Part shown: positions 55,501-62,387 of the stretch, one piece after another | How the letters are laid out: each line of letters begins with the position of its first letter | Numbering within the stretch: position 1 is the first letter of the stretch | NCBI GenBank assembly: GCA_034432595.1 | Contig: DAOUBT010000052.1 | Location: forward strand, 1 to 64,000 | Direction: 5' to 3' | Length of the DNA stretch: 64,000 bases | From: DAOTZR01 sp034432595 | GTDB lineage: Bacteria > Chloroflexota > Anaerolineae > B4-G1 > SLSP01 | Notes under the pieces: generated by a model | Database searches by the model: none | The model's input: the letters and a program-made list of their open reading frames with translations, nothing else | Told to the model about the DNA's origin: nothing | Program-made: the position numbers and the translations under genes

Positions 55501-56818
55501 TGCGCCATCCCTGGCCTCCATCAACGCCCACTTCAACCATTGGAGTGCGCAACCAGCCTCGTATGCAGGCGGCTTCTTCTACAACACCGATATCCTCAAC
55601 GCTACAGCGCAGCTCAAAGGCACCGTGGCCTGGTCAGTCGGCTGCCACTCCGGGCTGAACGTGCCCGATGCCATTGAGATCACCACGCAGGCCACGCCGG
55701 ACCTGGCACAAGCGCTGGCGCGCAAACAGGCGGTCTGGATTGGCAATACAGGCTATGGCTACGGCTCCAGTGATGGCGTGGTTGCCTCCGAGCAGTTGAT
55801 GGTGTATTTCACACAACGACTGATGGGAAATGGAGCGGTGGCGGTTGGGGAAGCGCTACGCAGCGCCAAGGGAGCCTACCTGGGCAGCATCCCGGCCAGC
55901 AGCATGGATCCGGAAGAACTGAAAGCCATCACCGAGGCCACGCTGTACGGCCTGCCCATGTACAAAGTCATCACGCCCAAACTCGCGCAAACTATGGAAA
56001 CGACGCCGCGCTGGTTGCACTTCACATCAGGCACGACCTCGCAGGTACCGGGGCGCGACTTCTCTCTGGAAGCGAACTTCACCTTGCACACAGGGACGAA
56101 CGGCACCTTCTACAGCGTGGGCGATGCCACGATCAACACCGTCGCCAATCCGGGCCTGCCCATCCTGCCCGCCCTGGCGGAACCCATCACGGACGTACCT
56201 GCGGGCTACACGGCACGCGACGTGCTTCTGCTGAGCGCGACCTTTGAGGCCCACACCGTCCCCAATCCTTCGGTCACGCGCATCGTCACCGATACAACCC
56301 TGCCGGAGCCATCGCTGAATCCCGATTGGGGCCTGTATCCGCAACGTCCGTTCATCGTGAACCGCGCCGGCGACACGCCACGCCTGGCCGCCATCATGGC
56401 CTACTTCGACGCCGCAAAATCCTCCATCTATCTCTTCAAAGAAGCCGCGGGACGCATCACCTACGCGCCGGAGGGCAATAGTGACTTCAACCCGCCGCGC
56501 GTGCTCAGCGCCCTGGCGCGCACAAGCAGCAGCCGGTGGGACCTCTTCGCGCAGGTCGTGGATGATAGTGGAGTAGCGGAAGTGTGGTTCACCTTCTTCA
56601 CGCCAGAGGGCCTCTTCAGCGTGCCGTTGACGCGCGTGCCGGATGACGTAAGCGGGCAGTTATGGACCGGCAGCGCGCCAGATGTCCCGGCCGGTGCGGG
56701 GTACATGGTGCAGGCGGTGGATACCGCGGGCAACGTCAAATTAGCTATGGCGGATAAGGGCAGCTTCACGCCACCGAGTCATCGTATTTTCTTAAGCCTG
56801 GTCTTGCGCAAGAAATAA
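52520..56818 (+). CDS. Secreted C25-like (gingipain-type) protease with GGWEAI repeats
   Basis: 1432 residues, AAGGAGGAAGG before the ATG. Signal peptide (about 1-30). The N-terminal 450 residues are beta-rich (Ig-like/adhesin look). A PPC-like beta-sandwich (about 490-720: DRDWYRIHLDAGKAVTITLSNL ... ATGDYYIIVIGRYN) is interrupted by 15 exact hexapeptides GGWEAI. A peptidase C25-like domain (about 745-1160) has YVVIVGNDEQIPFYRM, SVGCHSG (Cys1042) and WIGNTGYGYGSSD. The C terminus is beta-rich (about 1180-1432). C25 catalysis needs a His-Cys pair; the His partner is not assigned with certainty. No second protease is adjacent. Confidence 0.85.
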   Translation: MKRFSLWISILVVLGLMLGMFDMPSALLAKMLTTVTAPSPMALTSYGISPLPVPPPDRPTLGTECPVPYYTVSSTTAQTSVAVMNSSAMTSTVRLYLWPTTGGSFSNGSKIERTLPPYGSTVFSAAEIAAARSGATEGTGWVVGTERVTCLVRFGVLSSSATYLASYQPVAAPHLTFPMVKALRADLQPRFYIQNAEPATTITARGRLLRGQEVLREFTVSLAPHKVYLFDPTSYLGGGEAVFQVEGENGRQVAAALVQVDGSGNVVEAWSPTITGEGTNRTIAPRVGLHNDHISSELWLEHNDWNANTGSLITYNAGNGTLKSSQSFNLARYVPTQATLPYSPWLGSAAGNGSDPQAVFMGLTVERLPGDDAGRDLAGYTLLNRGQSATHYLPDIHRYPDRFTAYWVYNPGTTPVTATLTIYDAQGRARLHATRLLLAHSSVLWDAGPIFPLGMGFQGAGLVEATAPVMVVGYEMGVANAPAVLDTHEFNDTYYDATAWPAQAGSVQGYVEWPMDRDWYRIHLDAGKAVTITLSNLPADYDLLFVPESALWPNSSTSTSLGPLDNGTGVDEEGNVESIGGWEAIGGWEAIGGWEAIGGWEAIGGWEAIGGWEAIGGWEAIGGWEAIGGWEAIGGWEAIGGWEAIGGWEAIGGWEAIGGWEAIGGWEAIAAVASLSANPGLTNERIRTTVEATGDYYIIVIGRYNQNARTRPYTLQVETGTLPQTSCTWTQPTPTLTAQAYRPSANPQTLILYNQKRLEAKYGPQATSALVNALHALADNNAVQGYVYPVELNANVDAAYADWNNQYCSVQHANTVVETIRKKLLFPILNQYPSIKYVVIVGNDEQIPFYRMHDLAHVAPEKDYTYARDANKINPAPVWNALKSGYYFTDDGYGATATDERGWRGRTIFAPSRAVGRLVETPAEIQDLITQFLAQPTLTSQKTLVTGYDFLGDAATQIADLLDAHHASPGQRLINNTWNRSQLVSAWPNHSSGLAPSLASINAHFNHWSAQPASYAGGFFYNTDILNATAQLKGTVAWSVGCHSGLNVPDAIEITTQATPDLAQALARKQAVWIGNTGYGYGSSDGVVASEQLMVYFTQRLMGNGAVAVGEALRSAKGAYLGSIPASSMDPEELKAITEATLYGLPMYKVITPKLAQTMETTPRWLHFTSGTTSQVPGRDFSLEANFTLHTGTNGTFYSVGDATINTVANPGLPILPALAEPITDVPAGYTARDVLLLSATFEAHTVPNPSVTRIVTDTTLPEPSLNPDWGLYPQRPFIVNRAGDTPRLAAIMAYFDAAKSSIYLFKEAAGRITYAPEGNSDFNPPRVLSALARTSSSRWDLFAQVVDDSGVAEVWFTFFTPEGLFSVPLTRVPDDVSGQLWTGSAPDVPAGAGYMVQAVDTAGNVKLAMADKGSFTPPSHRIFLSLVLRKK
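54257..54526 (+). repeat. Coding tandem repeat: 15 x 18-bp (GGWEAI)
   Basis: Fifteen uninterrupted 18-bp units of the form GGYGGYTGGGARGCYATY. Every unit encodes exactly GGWEAI, and all differences except one (GGA in unit 3) are at third codon positions. The amino acids are therefore under constraint. Confidence 0.96.
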
Positions 56819-56839
56819 GCGGAAGCGCGCCTGGTTTGT

Positions 56840-56869
56840 GGACGCAGAGGGGCTTGCTCCTCTGCGTCC
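56840..56869 (+). terminator. Possible terminator after the C25-like gene
   Basis: GGACGCAGAGG / CCTCTGCGTCC, 11-bp stem with an 8-base loop. The following bases CCTTATCT are only weakly T-rich. Confidence 0.5.
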
Positions 56870-56941
56870 CCTTATCTGCGGAGGCTGGATGTTGGAAGTT
56901 GGAAGCCGGAAGCTGGCAGCAGTTGCACTTGGCGTGGCGCA

Positions 56942-56969
56942 TTGACTTTCTTCCGCTTTGATTTATAGT
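56942..56969 (+). promoter_or_regulatory. Promoter of the LysW-like gene
   Basis: TTGACT-16-TATAGT, about 50 bases upstream of the ATG. It is preceded at 56883-56921 by a copy of the dispersed TTCCAGC repeat (reverse orientation). Confidence 0.7.
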
Positions 56970-57019
56970 TAGTTTTGTAAACTGGAATCCAAGGTAAAAA
57001 ACCATAATCAGGAGGAACC

Positions 57020-57262
57020 ATGGCTCTTTGCCCGGAATGCGAAGCAAAATTGACCCTGCCCGAAGATATTGACGTTGGGGATGTGGTCGTCTGCAAAACC
57101 TGCGAAGCCGTGCTGGAAGTCATCAATCTCCGCCCCCTGGAGCTTGAACTGGTACGTTATCTCGACGATACGGAAGAGGACGAGGAAGAGGAGCTGGAGG
57201 ACTTCGAGGATATCGAACTCGATTGGGAACTCGACGAGGACGAGGAAGAGGAGAGCGAGTAA
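57020..57262 (+). CDS. lysW: LysW-like amino-group carrier protein with acidic tail
   Basis: 80 residues, AGGAGGAACC before the ATG. Residues 1-48 match LysW/ArgW: zinc ribbon CPEC...CKTC (Cys4, 7, 25, 28) and EAVLEVINLRPLELEL. LysW normally ends EDWGE, with the C-terminal Glu carrying the growing lysine or arginine precursor. Here the end is a 30-residue Glu/Asp tail (LDWELDEDEEEESE), so the final residue is still Glu but the conserved tail is altered. No LysX, LysZ or LysY neighbour is present. It may be a stand-alone carrier or a diverged protein. Confidence 0.8.
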   Translation: MALCPECEAKLTLPEDIDVGDVVVCKTCEAVLEVINLRPLELELVRYLDDTEEDEEEELEDFEDIELDWELDEDEEEESE

Positions 57263-57291
57263 ACCCGGACGGGTTCCGCACGCCGCAACGT

Positions 57292-57321
57292 AAAAAGCCC
57301 CCTGAACAGAGGGGGCTTTTT
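57292..57321 (+). terminator. Intrinsic terminator after LysW-like gene
   Basis: AAAAAGCCCCCT / AGGGGGCTTTTT with a GAACAG loop; usable on both strands. Confidence 0.92.
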
Positions 57322-57477
57322 ACGTATTACCGCGGGTGCAATTTTAACCACAGGTTTGGATAGGGTATCCGATGATTTCAACTCCCTTTGAGCGGGCTTG
57401 GGGTATACCCTTACCCCGCCTGCATGTTCTCTCGCCTCGTAACCCAGGCAGGCTGAGCCGTTCCGCCTTCTTTATCT

Positions 57478-58281
57478 TTACAGGCGCTGCCGCCGCGAAA
57501 GGAAGGCGAAAGCCAGGATGCCAATCGCCAACAGCAGGAAAACCCAGCCGATGATGGTGACAATCAACGTGAGCTGCGCCCCAGCATCGTGCGTGGGCTG
57601 TGGCGCGGGCGTGCCGGGACCGGGCGTCTGCTGTGCGGACGGCGCCTCAGCTTGAGGAACATAGCCCAGTTCCACATTGTAAGTTTGACCCGCGCCCAAA
57701 ACCAGGCCCCACGTCTCCGGCCCGGTCTTGACGTAACCTTCCGGCGCCACGTGATAGACCACATACTTATCCGCGCTCAGGCCCTGCACGCAGAACGGCT
57801 TACTCACGTCCTCGATGGTATAACTCCCAACCGGCCCGGAGGTGCCCACAAGGGTGACCATCGTACCCGCGAGCAGTTCTTCGCTATCCGCCTGCCGAAT
57901 GCCATCGCGGTTGTGATCGTAGAAGCTCAACACGCAAATGCCGGTCATCTCCAGCGATGGGGTCGGCGTAGGCGTGGGCGTCACCGGCGTGGGTGTCGGG
58001 GTGGGCGTCACAATGCCAATGATAAGCGGTTGGTCCAGAAACACCGTGTCATCGGTCATATTGTTGAGCTGACGAATCACCTCAATATCAATGCCATACT
58101 GATAAGCGATGGTCGAAAGCGTATCACCCGATTGCACGATGTGGATAATGTACCCATCCGCATTCGGGGTGGGTGTGGGCACCGTCCCCTGAGTGGCAGG
58201 CGAAGCCAGCACCCACGACATGGGTAGCACGAGCACCGCCATCAGCAAAATCGTCATTGCCACAAGTCCATGGCTACGCAT
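57478..58281 (-). CDS. LysM / SdrD-B-like surface protein with C-terminal anchor
   Basis: 267 residues, GGAGAAAAAGG before the ATG. Signal peptide (about 1-27), LysM module (about 44-90: HIVQSGDTLSTIAYQYGID), Thr-Pro linker (about 92-107), an SdrD-B-like beta domain (about 112-210: LSFYDHNRDGIRQADSEEL), a Pro-rich stretch, and a C-terminal membrane helix (about 240-262) with a basic end. This suggests a cell-wall-binding protein held in the membrane by its C terminus. It converges on the LysW-like gene. Confidence 0.85.
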   Translation of the reverse strand: MRSHGLVAMTILLMAVLVLPMSWVLASPATQGTVPTPTPNADGYIIHIVQSGDTLSTIAYQYGIDIEVIRQLNNMTDDTVFLDQPLIIGIVTPTPTPTPVTPTPTPTPSLEMTGICVLSFYDHNRDGIRQADSEELLAGTMVTLVGTSGPVGSYTIEDVSKPFCVQGLSADKYVVYHVAPEGYVKTGPETWGLVLGAGQTYNVELGYVPQAEAPSAQQTPGPGTPAPQPTHDAGAQLTLIVTIIGWVFLLLAIGILAFAFLSRRQRL

Positions 58282-58446
58282 ACCTTTTTCTCCTTAAACA
58301 TCCCAATCTTGGAGCGCTACTCCATGGGCGAGATTATAGCATAGCGAGGGGGTGTGTCAATCATCAGGAGAGGCCCGCCGTCGAGGCGGCCTGCGTCGTC
58401 CCCGCCCCGTGAGGTCGTCAACCGTTCCCATTTCTCCCACTGAGGC

Positions 58447-58452
58447 TATAAT
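58447..58452 (+). promoter_or_regulatory. -10 element of the 58483 lipoprotein gene
   Basis: A perfect TATAAT predicts a transcript start near 58459. It leaves no leader for the ATG at 58462 and so favours the ATG at 58483. The -35 is weak. Confidence 0.5.
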
Positions 58453-58482
58453 TAAAGCATCATGACCAACCGGGAGGTGACG

Positions 58483-59781
58483 ATGAAACGCTTTGGGGGC
58501 CTTTATATGCTGCTGCTGTTGCTGCCTGCCCTGATCGCCTGTCAGAAAACGACGCCGCCCACGCCATCCACGCTCACACCCACCCCTGCTGTGCGCGCGA
58601 CGTACACGGCGACCCCGCAACCGCCCATCACCGTGACGACGCCAACCCCTCGGCCAACCAGTCCGGTAGCGGAACCCTCCTCCGCAGGAGAAACCTGCCC
58701 CGCCCGACAAACGCCGCCGCTGCCCTCCCGCCCCGCAGCGTTTGAAGCATACCCCGCCACCCTGTTGACCTACCTCAACGCGGGCGCCGATCCCCTGACC
58801 CTGACCGACGTAGCCCAGGAATGGGCCGCGCTCCCCTTCATCGGTGAGGCTCTCCTGCGCGCCGACCTCACCGGCGATGGACAGCCGGAAACGGTGCTCG
58901 TGCTGGCCAATCCCATCGCGGGGACCTACCCTCCGGCAAGTCAGATGTTCATATTCTCCTGCCGCGCCGGTCGCGTGGAACTGCTTTACCACCACACAAC
59001 GGATGAGTGGACCGGCGCCGCCGTCTTCGCCGCGGAGGATCTGACGCAGGACGGCATCGCCGATTTGCTCTGGGCAGAGGTCCTGTGTGGGGCAAGCACC
59101 TGCTTTTACACGACGCACGTCGGCAGTTGGGATGGACAAACGCTGGCGGAACGCATCGCCGCCCCGCCGGAGATTCCCTACGCAAAGTACGAGATTCGGG
59201 ATGGAGAGCTTTACATAGGCAGCGATGGCTACGGCTCTCTTGCCGCCGGTCCCCAACGGCCTCCGACAACGGTGTGGCGTTGGAACGGCGTGGAACTGGT
59301 GCAAGTCGAAACCATCCTGCCGCCAATTCAGTTCCGCTATCACCAGTTTCTGGCGGGTGAGTCTGCTCTGGCGGCAAACCAGCTTGACGAAGCCCGCCTG
59401 GCCTATGAAACCACCATCACGTCCACGGAGCTGCTTCCCTGGGCGGCCTATACCGACTCGGACACTGAAAAAGTATGGCTCAGCGCCCTCGCGCGCTGGC
59501 GGTTGATGGAAGTAAGCCTGTTGCAGGGCGAGCGCGGCATGGCCAGTTTCCACTATCAGCAGTTACAGAAGGAAATCCCGGCAGACAGCCCGGCGCAGGC
59601 GGTAGTCGCCCTGGCGCGGGCCTTCTGGGAGGCGCAGCCACAAGACGCGGATGTTGCCGCAGCCTGTGAAGCCGTGCGCGCTCAACCCCGCAGTGCCGAG
59701 GTTCTGGCTTTCTTGAACGGTTTTGGCACGGCCAATCCCAGCTACGGCCTTGCCGACCTTTGCCCGGTCTTGCGCGAATGA
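58483..59781 (+). CDS. Lipoprotein with FG-GAP/VCBS-like segments (paralogue of 2096)
   Basis: 432 residues from the ATG at 58483 (GGGAGGTGACG directly upstream). Lipobox LPALIAC, a Thr-Pro linker, then a repeat-type domain with LTGDGQPETVLVLANP and LTQDGIADLLWAEV (calcium-type DxDG loops), and a C-terminal helical part with DTEKVWLSALARWRLM and ALARAFWEAQPQDADVAAACEAV. Order and motifs parallel the gene at 2096. No enzymatic motif was found. Confidence 0.82.
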   Translation: MKRFGGLYMLLLLLPALIACQKTTPPTPSTLTPTPAVRATYTATPQPPITVTTPTPRPTSPVAEPSSAGETCPARQTPPLPSRPAAFEAYPATLLTYLNAGADPLTLTDVAQEWAALPFIGEALLRADLTGDGQPETVLVLANPIAGTYPPASQMFIFSCRAGRVELLYHHTTDEWTGAAVFAAEDLTQDGIADLLWAEVLCGASTCFYTTHVGSWDGQTLAERIAAPPEIPYAKYEIRDGELYIGSDGYGSLAAGPQRPPTTVWRWNGVELVQVETILPPIQFRYHQFLAGESALAANQLDEARLAYETTITSTELLPWAAYTDSDTEKVWLSALARWRLMEVSLLQGERGMASFHYQQLQKEIPADSPAQAVVALARAFWEAQPQDADVAAACEAVRAQPRSAEVLAFLNGFGTANPSYGLADLCPVLRE

Positions 59782-59820
59782 GGGCGCGCCTTTCGCCTCA
59801 ATCTGAATTTCATCCCGCTA

Positions 59821-59866
59821 TTGGCACTTCTGGTAAGACGTGGTAAGATAGTAGTTAAGCTATCTT
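59821..59866 (+). promoter_or_regulatory. Promoter with overlapping inverted repeat
   Basis: TTGGCA-17-TAAGAT (59821-59849) overlaps a perfect 7-bp inverted repeat AAGATAG-8-CTATCTT (59845-59866). An operator at the transcript start of the membrane protein/methyltransferase operon is the simplest reading. Confidence 0.5.
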
Positions 59867-59906
59867 GTAAATACACCTGGATGCGGCAAATTTAAGGAGG
59901 TCGGCC

Positions 59907-60530
59907 ATGTCTGAGACGGTAGCGAAACAACCACGGCGATTCCATCTGGGGGGCGTCTGGAACGCCTTCAAAAACTTCGCCATCCTCTTTTCTTTCATCG
60001 TCAACTTCATTCTGGTGGTGGCGCTCCTCCTGGTCATTGGACCTGTTTTCCAGCTTAAAACGGGGACCATCGAACCCCTGCTCGATAATCTCGATAACGC
60101 CTTTGCCGGTCTGGGAGAAACGGTTATTGTGACCACCGTGCACATTGATGACCGCCTGCCGGTGATTTTTGACCTCCCCTTAGAGCAGGAAACGCAGGTC
60201 GTGCTTACCGAAGAAGTCCCCCTGGAGGCTTACACCAACTTCTCCTTAGGGCCGTTTGGCTCCATCAACGGCGTTGTAAGCCTGAACCTGCCCAAGGGCA
60301 TGGTGCTGCCCGTCCGCCTGCAGATGATGGTGCCGGTGAGCACCACCGTGCCGGTCGTGATGCAGGTGCCGGTTGAAATCAAGCTCAACGAGGCGGGCAT
60401 GGGTCCGGCCATCGAGGACCTGCGCGACGTTTTCCGCCCCATCAACAAGTTCGTCAAGAGCCTGCCCAACTCCTTACAGGAGACGCAGGCCACTTTGCTC
60501 AAGAAAAAGGAGCCACAGACCCAACCATGA
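59907..60530 (+). CDS. Uncharacterised membrane-anchored protein
   Basis: 207 residues, TTAAGGAGGTCGG before the ATG. A basic N terminus is followed by one strong membrane helix (about 22-46). The extracytoplasmic part (about 50-190) is beta-rich, with alternating Val/Pro strands and a mid segment resembling repeated LPVRLQMMVPVSTTVPVVM. The end is Lys-rich. No family recognised. It overlaps the methyltransferase gene by 4 bases. Confidence 0.78.
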   Translation: MSETVAKQPRRFHLGGVWNAFKNFAILFSFIVNFILVVALLLVIGPVFQLKTGTIEPLLDNLDNAFAGLGETVIVTTVHIDDRLPVIFDLPLEQETQVVLTEEVPLEAYTNFSLGPFGSINGVVSLNLPKGMVLPVRLQMMVPVSTTVPVVMQVPVEIKLNEAGMGPAIEDLRDVFRPINKFVKSLPNSLQETQATLLKKKEPQTQP

Positions 60531-61426
60531 GTGAACGTCCTGTTTGCAGTTACGAAGGCTCGCGCTACAGCACCGAGTTCTGGACCAGCGCGCGGGCCTA
60601 TGAGGACGGCGCTGAGCGTATTGCCCTGCGCGCCCTCCTCCCCCCGACCGGTCGGCGCCTGGTGGAAATCGGGGCCGGCTTTGGTCGTCTGGCCGACCTC
60701 TACGCCGGCTACGATACGGTCGTGCTCTTCGACTACGCCCACACGCAACTGGAGCAGGCCGTCGCCCGCTTAGGCGATCGTGGCCCCGGCGGTCAGCCGC
60801 GCTACCTCTTCGTACAGGGTGATTTCTACCGTCTCCCCTTTATGGATGGCCTCTTCGATACCGTGACCATGATCCGCACCCTGCACCACGCCGCGGATGC
60901 GCCCGCTGTGTTGCGGGGACTGAGCGACATGCTTGCCCCGCGCGGCACGTTAGTGATGGAGTTCGCCAGCAAGCACAACCTTAAAGCCCTGCTGCGCTAC
61001 CTTTTGCGCCGTCAATCCTGGTCGCCCTTTACCCTGGAACCGGTGGAATTCGTAACCCTCAACTACGACTTCCATCCGCGCTGGATCTGGCAGCACCTGG
61101 AAGCCCTTGGCCTGCAGCGTGAAGCCGTGCGCACCGTCTCCCACTTCCGCATCGGCCTGCTCAAGCGTCTGCTGCCGACGCGCTTCCTGGTCGCCCTGGA
61201 TGGCCTGGTGCAGCCTACCGGTCGCTGGTGGCAATGGTCGCCGAGCGTCTTTGTGCGTGCCCGCGCGTCCGCGGAGCGTCCCGCCGCAGCGGATGGCGTC
61301 TTCTTCCGCTGCCCGGACTGCCGTACCCCCCTGGGTCCACCCGCCGCGCAGGATATGACCTGCAGCGGATGCGGCAAGACCTGGCGTTATGAGGATCACA
61401 TCTACAACTTCCGCGATCCGGCCTGA
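60527..61426 (+). CDS. SAM-dependent methyltransferase with zinc-ribbon tail
   Basis: 299 residues. Class I methyltransferase fold (about 40-210) with SAM motif LVEIGAGFGRLADLYAG (about 45-61), VTMIRTLHHAAD and a LAPRGTLVMEF strand. A C-terminal zinc ribbon has CPDCRTPL...CSGCGKTW (about 263-290). It is coupled to the preceding membrane protein and lies 49 bases before a UbiA prenyltransferase, so a quinone-ring methylase role (UbiE/MenG type) is possible but not shown by motif. Confidence 0.9.
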   Translation: MSERPVCSYEGSRYSTEFWTSARAYEDGAERIALRALLPPTGRRLVEIGAGFGRLADLYAGYDTVVLFDYAHTQLEQAVARLGDRGPGGQPRYLFVQGDFYRLPFMDGLFDTVTMIRTLHHAADAPAVLRGLSDMLAPRGTLVMEFASKHNLKALLRYLLRRQSWSPFTLEPVEFVTLNYDFHPRWIWQHLEALGLQREAVRTVSHFRIGLLKRLLPTRFLVALDGLVQPTGRWWQWSPSVFVRARASAERPAAADGVFFRCPDCRTPLGPPAAQDMTCSGCGKTWRYEDHIYNFRDPA

Positions 61427-61440
61427 ACCCAGATGAACGA

Positions 61441-61461
61441 CGGGGCGAGTGACTCGCCCCG
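61441..61461. other. Perfect 10-bp palindrome between methyltransferase and prenyltransferase
   Basis: CGGGGCGAGT, a central G, then ACTCGCCCCG. There is no T tract, so it is not a normal terminator. It could be a protein-binding site or a weak RNA hairpin. Confidence 0.6.
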
Positions 61462-61475
61462 TCCGCGTAAAGCCT

Positions 61476-62342
61476 ATGCTTGCTAAAATCCGCGCTTTTC
61501 TGGAACTGATCAAATTCGAGCACACCATCTTCGCCCTGCCTTTTGCCTATCTGGGGATGGTGCTGGCAGCACGCGGGTGGCCGGGCTGGTGGACCTTCTT
61601 CTGGATCACCGTGGCGATGGTAGCCGCCCGTACCATCGCCATGGCCTTCAACCGCATCGCCGACCTGGCCTACGATGCGCGTAACCCCCGCACCGCACAG
61701 CGTCCCCTGGTCACGGGCCATATCTCCCTGGGCACGGCATGGAGCGGGACCCTCATCGCCCTGCTCATCCTCATCCTGGCCGCGTGGCGCCTGGGGCCGC
61801 TACCGCTGCGCCTCCTCCCCGGCGCGCTGCTGGCGCTCTTCGGCTACTCCTTCACCAAACGCTTCACCTGGCTCTCCCACTTCATCCTGGGCATGACCGA
61901 TGGCCTCGCGCCCATGGGCGCCTGGGTGGCCGTGCGTGGCTCGCTCTTTGGCGCAGCGGACCTGCCGGCCTGGCTGCTGTGGCTCGCCGTCACCCTGTGG
62001 ATCGGTGGCTTCGACATCATCTACGCCTGTCAGGACGTGGACTTTGACCGCGCGGCGCGGCTGTACGCTATCCCGGCGCGCTTCGGCGTCGCCGTAGCCC
62101 TGCGCGTCGCACGGGTAGCGCACATCCTCTTCTTCATCCCCCTGGTGGCCCTGGGCGTGAGCACGGACCTGGGCCTCCGTTACTACCTCGGCCTCCTCCC
62201 CATCGCCGCGCTCCTGACCTATGAACACGCCATCATCGCACCGGATGACCTTTCGCGCGTCAACATTGCATTTTTTAACGTCAACAGTATCATCAGTATA
62301 GCTCTACTGGCCAACATCCTGCTGGCTTTATTCTGGCGCTAA
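61476..62342 (+). CDS. UbiA-family prenyltransferase (menaquinone type)
   Basis: 288 residues from the ATG at 61476; a GTG at 61449 would place the palindrome inside the gene. About nine membrane helices. Two prenyl-diphosphate/Mg motifs: AFNRIADLAYDARNPRT (about 67-83, NxxxDxxxD) and CQDVDFDRARLYAIP-like (CQDVDFDRAARLYAIP, about 187-202). The size and motifs fit 4-hydroxybenzoate- or futalosine-pathway (MqnP-type) prenyltransferases that attach the isoprenoid tail in quinone synthesis. Confidence 0.9.
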   Translation: MLAKIRAFLELIKFEHTIFALPFAYLGMVLAARGWPGWWTFFWITVAMVAARTIAMAFNRIADLAYDARNPRTAQRPLVTGHISLGTAWSGTLIALLILILAAWRLGPLPLRLLPGALLALFGYSFTKRFTWLSHFILGMTDGLAPMGAWVAVRGSLFGAADLPAWLLWLAVTLWIGGFDIIYACQDVDFDRAARLYAIPARFGVAVALRVARVAHILFFIPLVALGVSTDLGLRYYLGLLPIAALLTYEHAIIAPDDLSRVNIAFFNVNSIISIALLANILLALFWR

Positions 62343-62387
62343 CACCAGCGCCCTGGAACGGCGTTCCACCGCCTGGACGGAGGAGGC

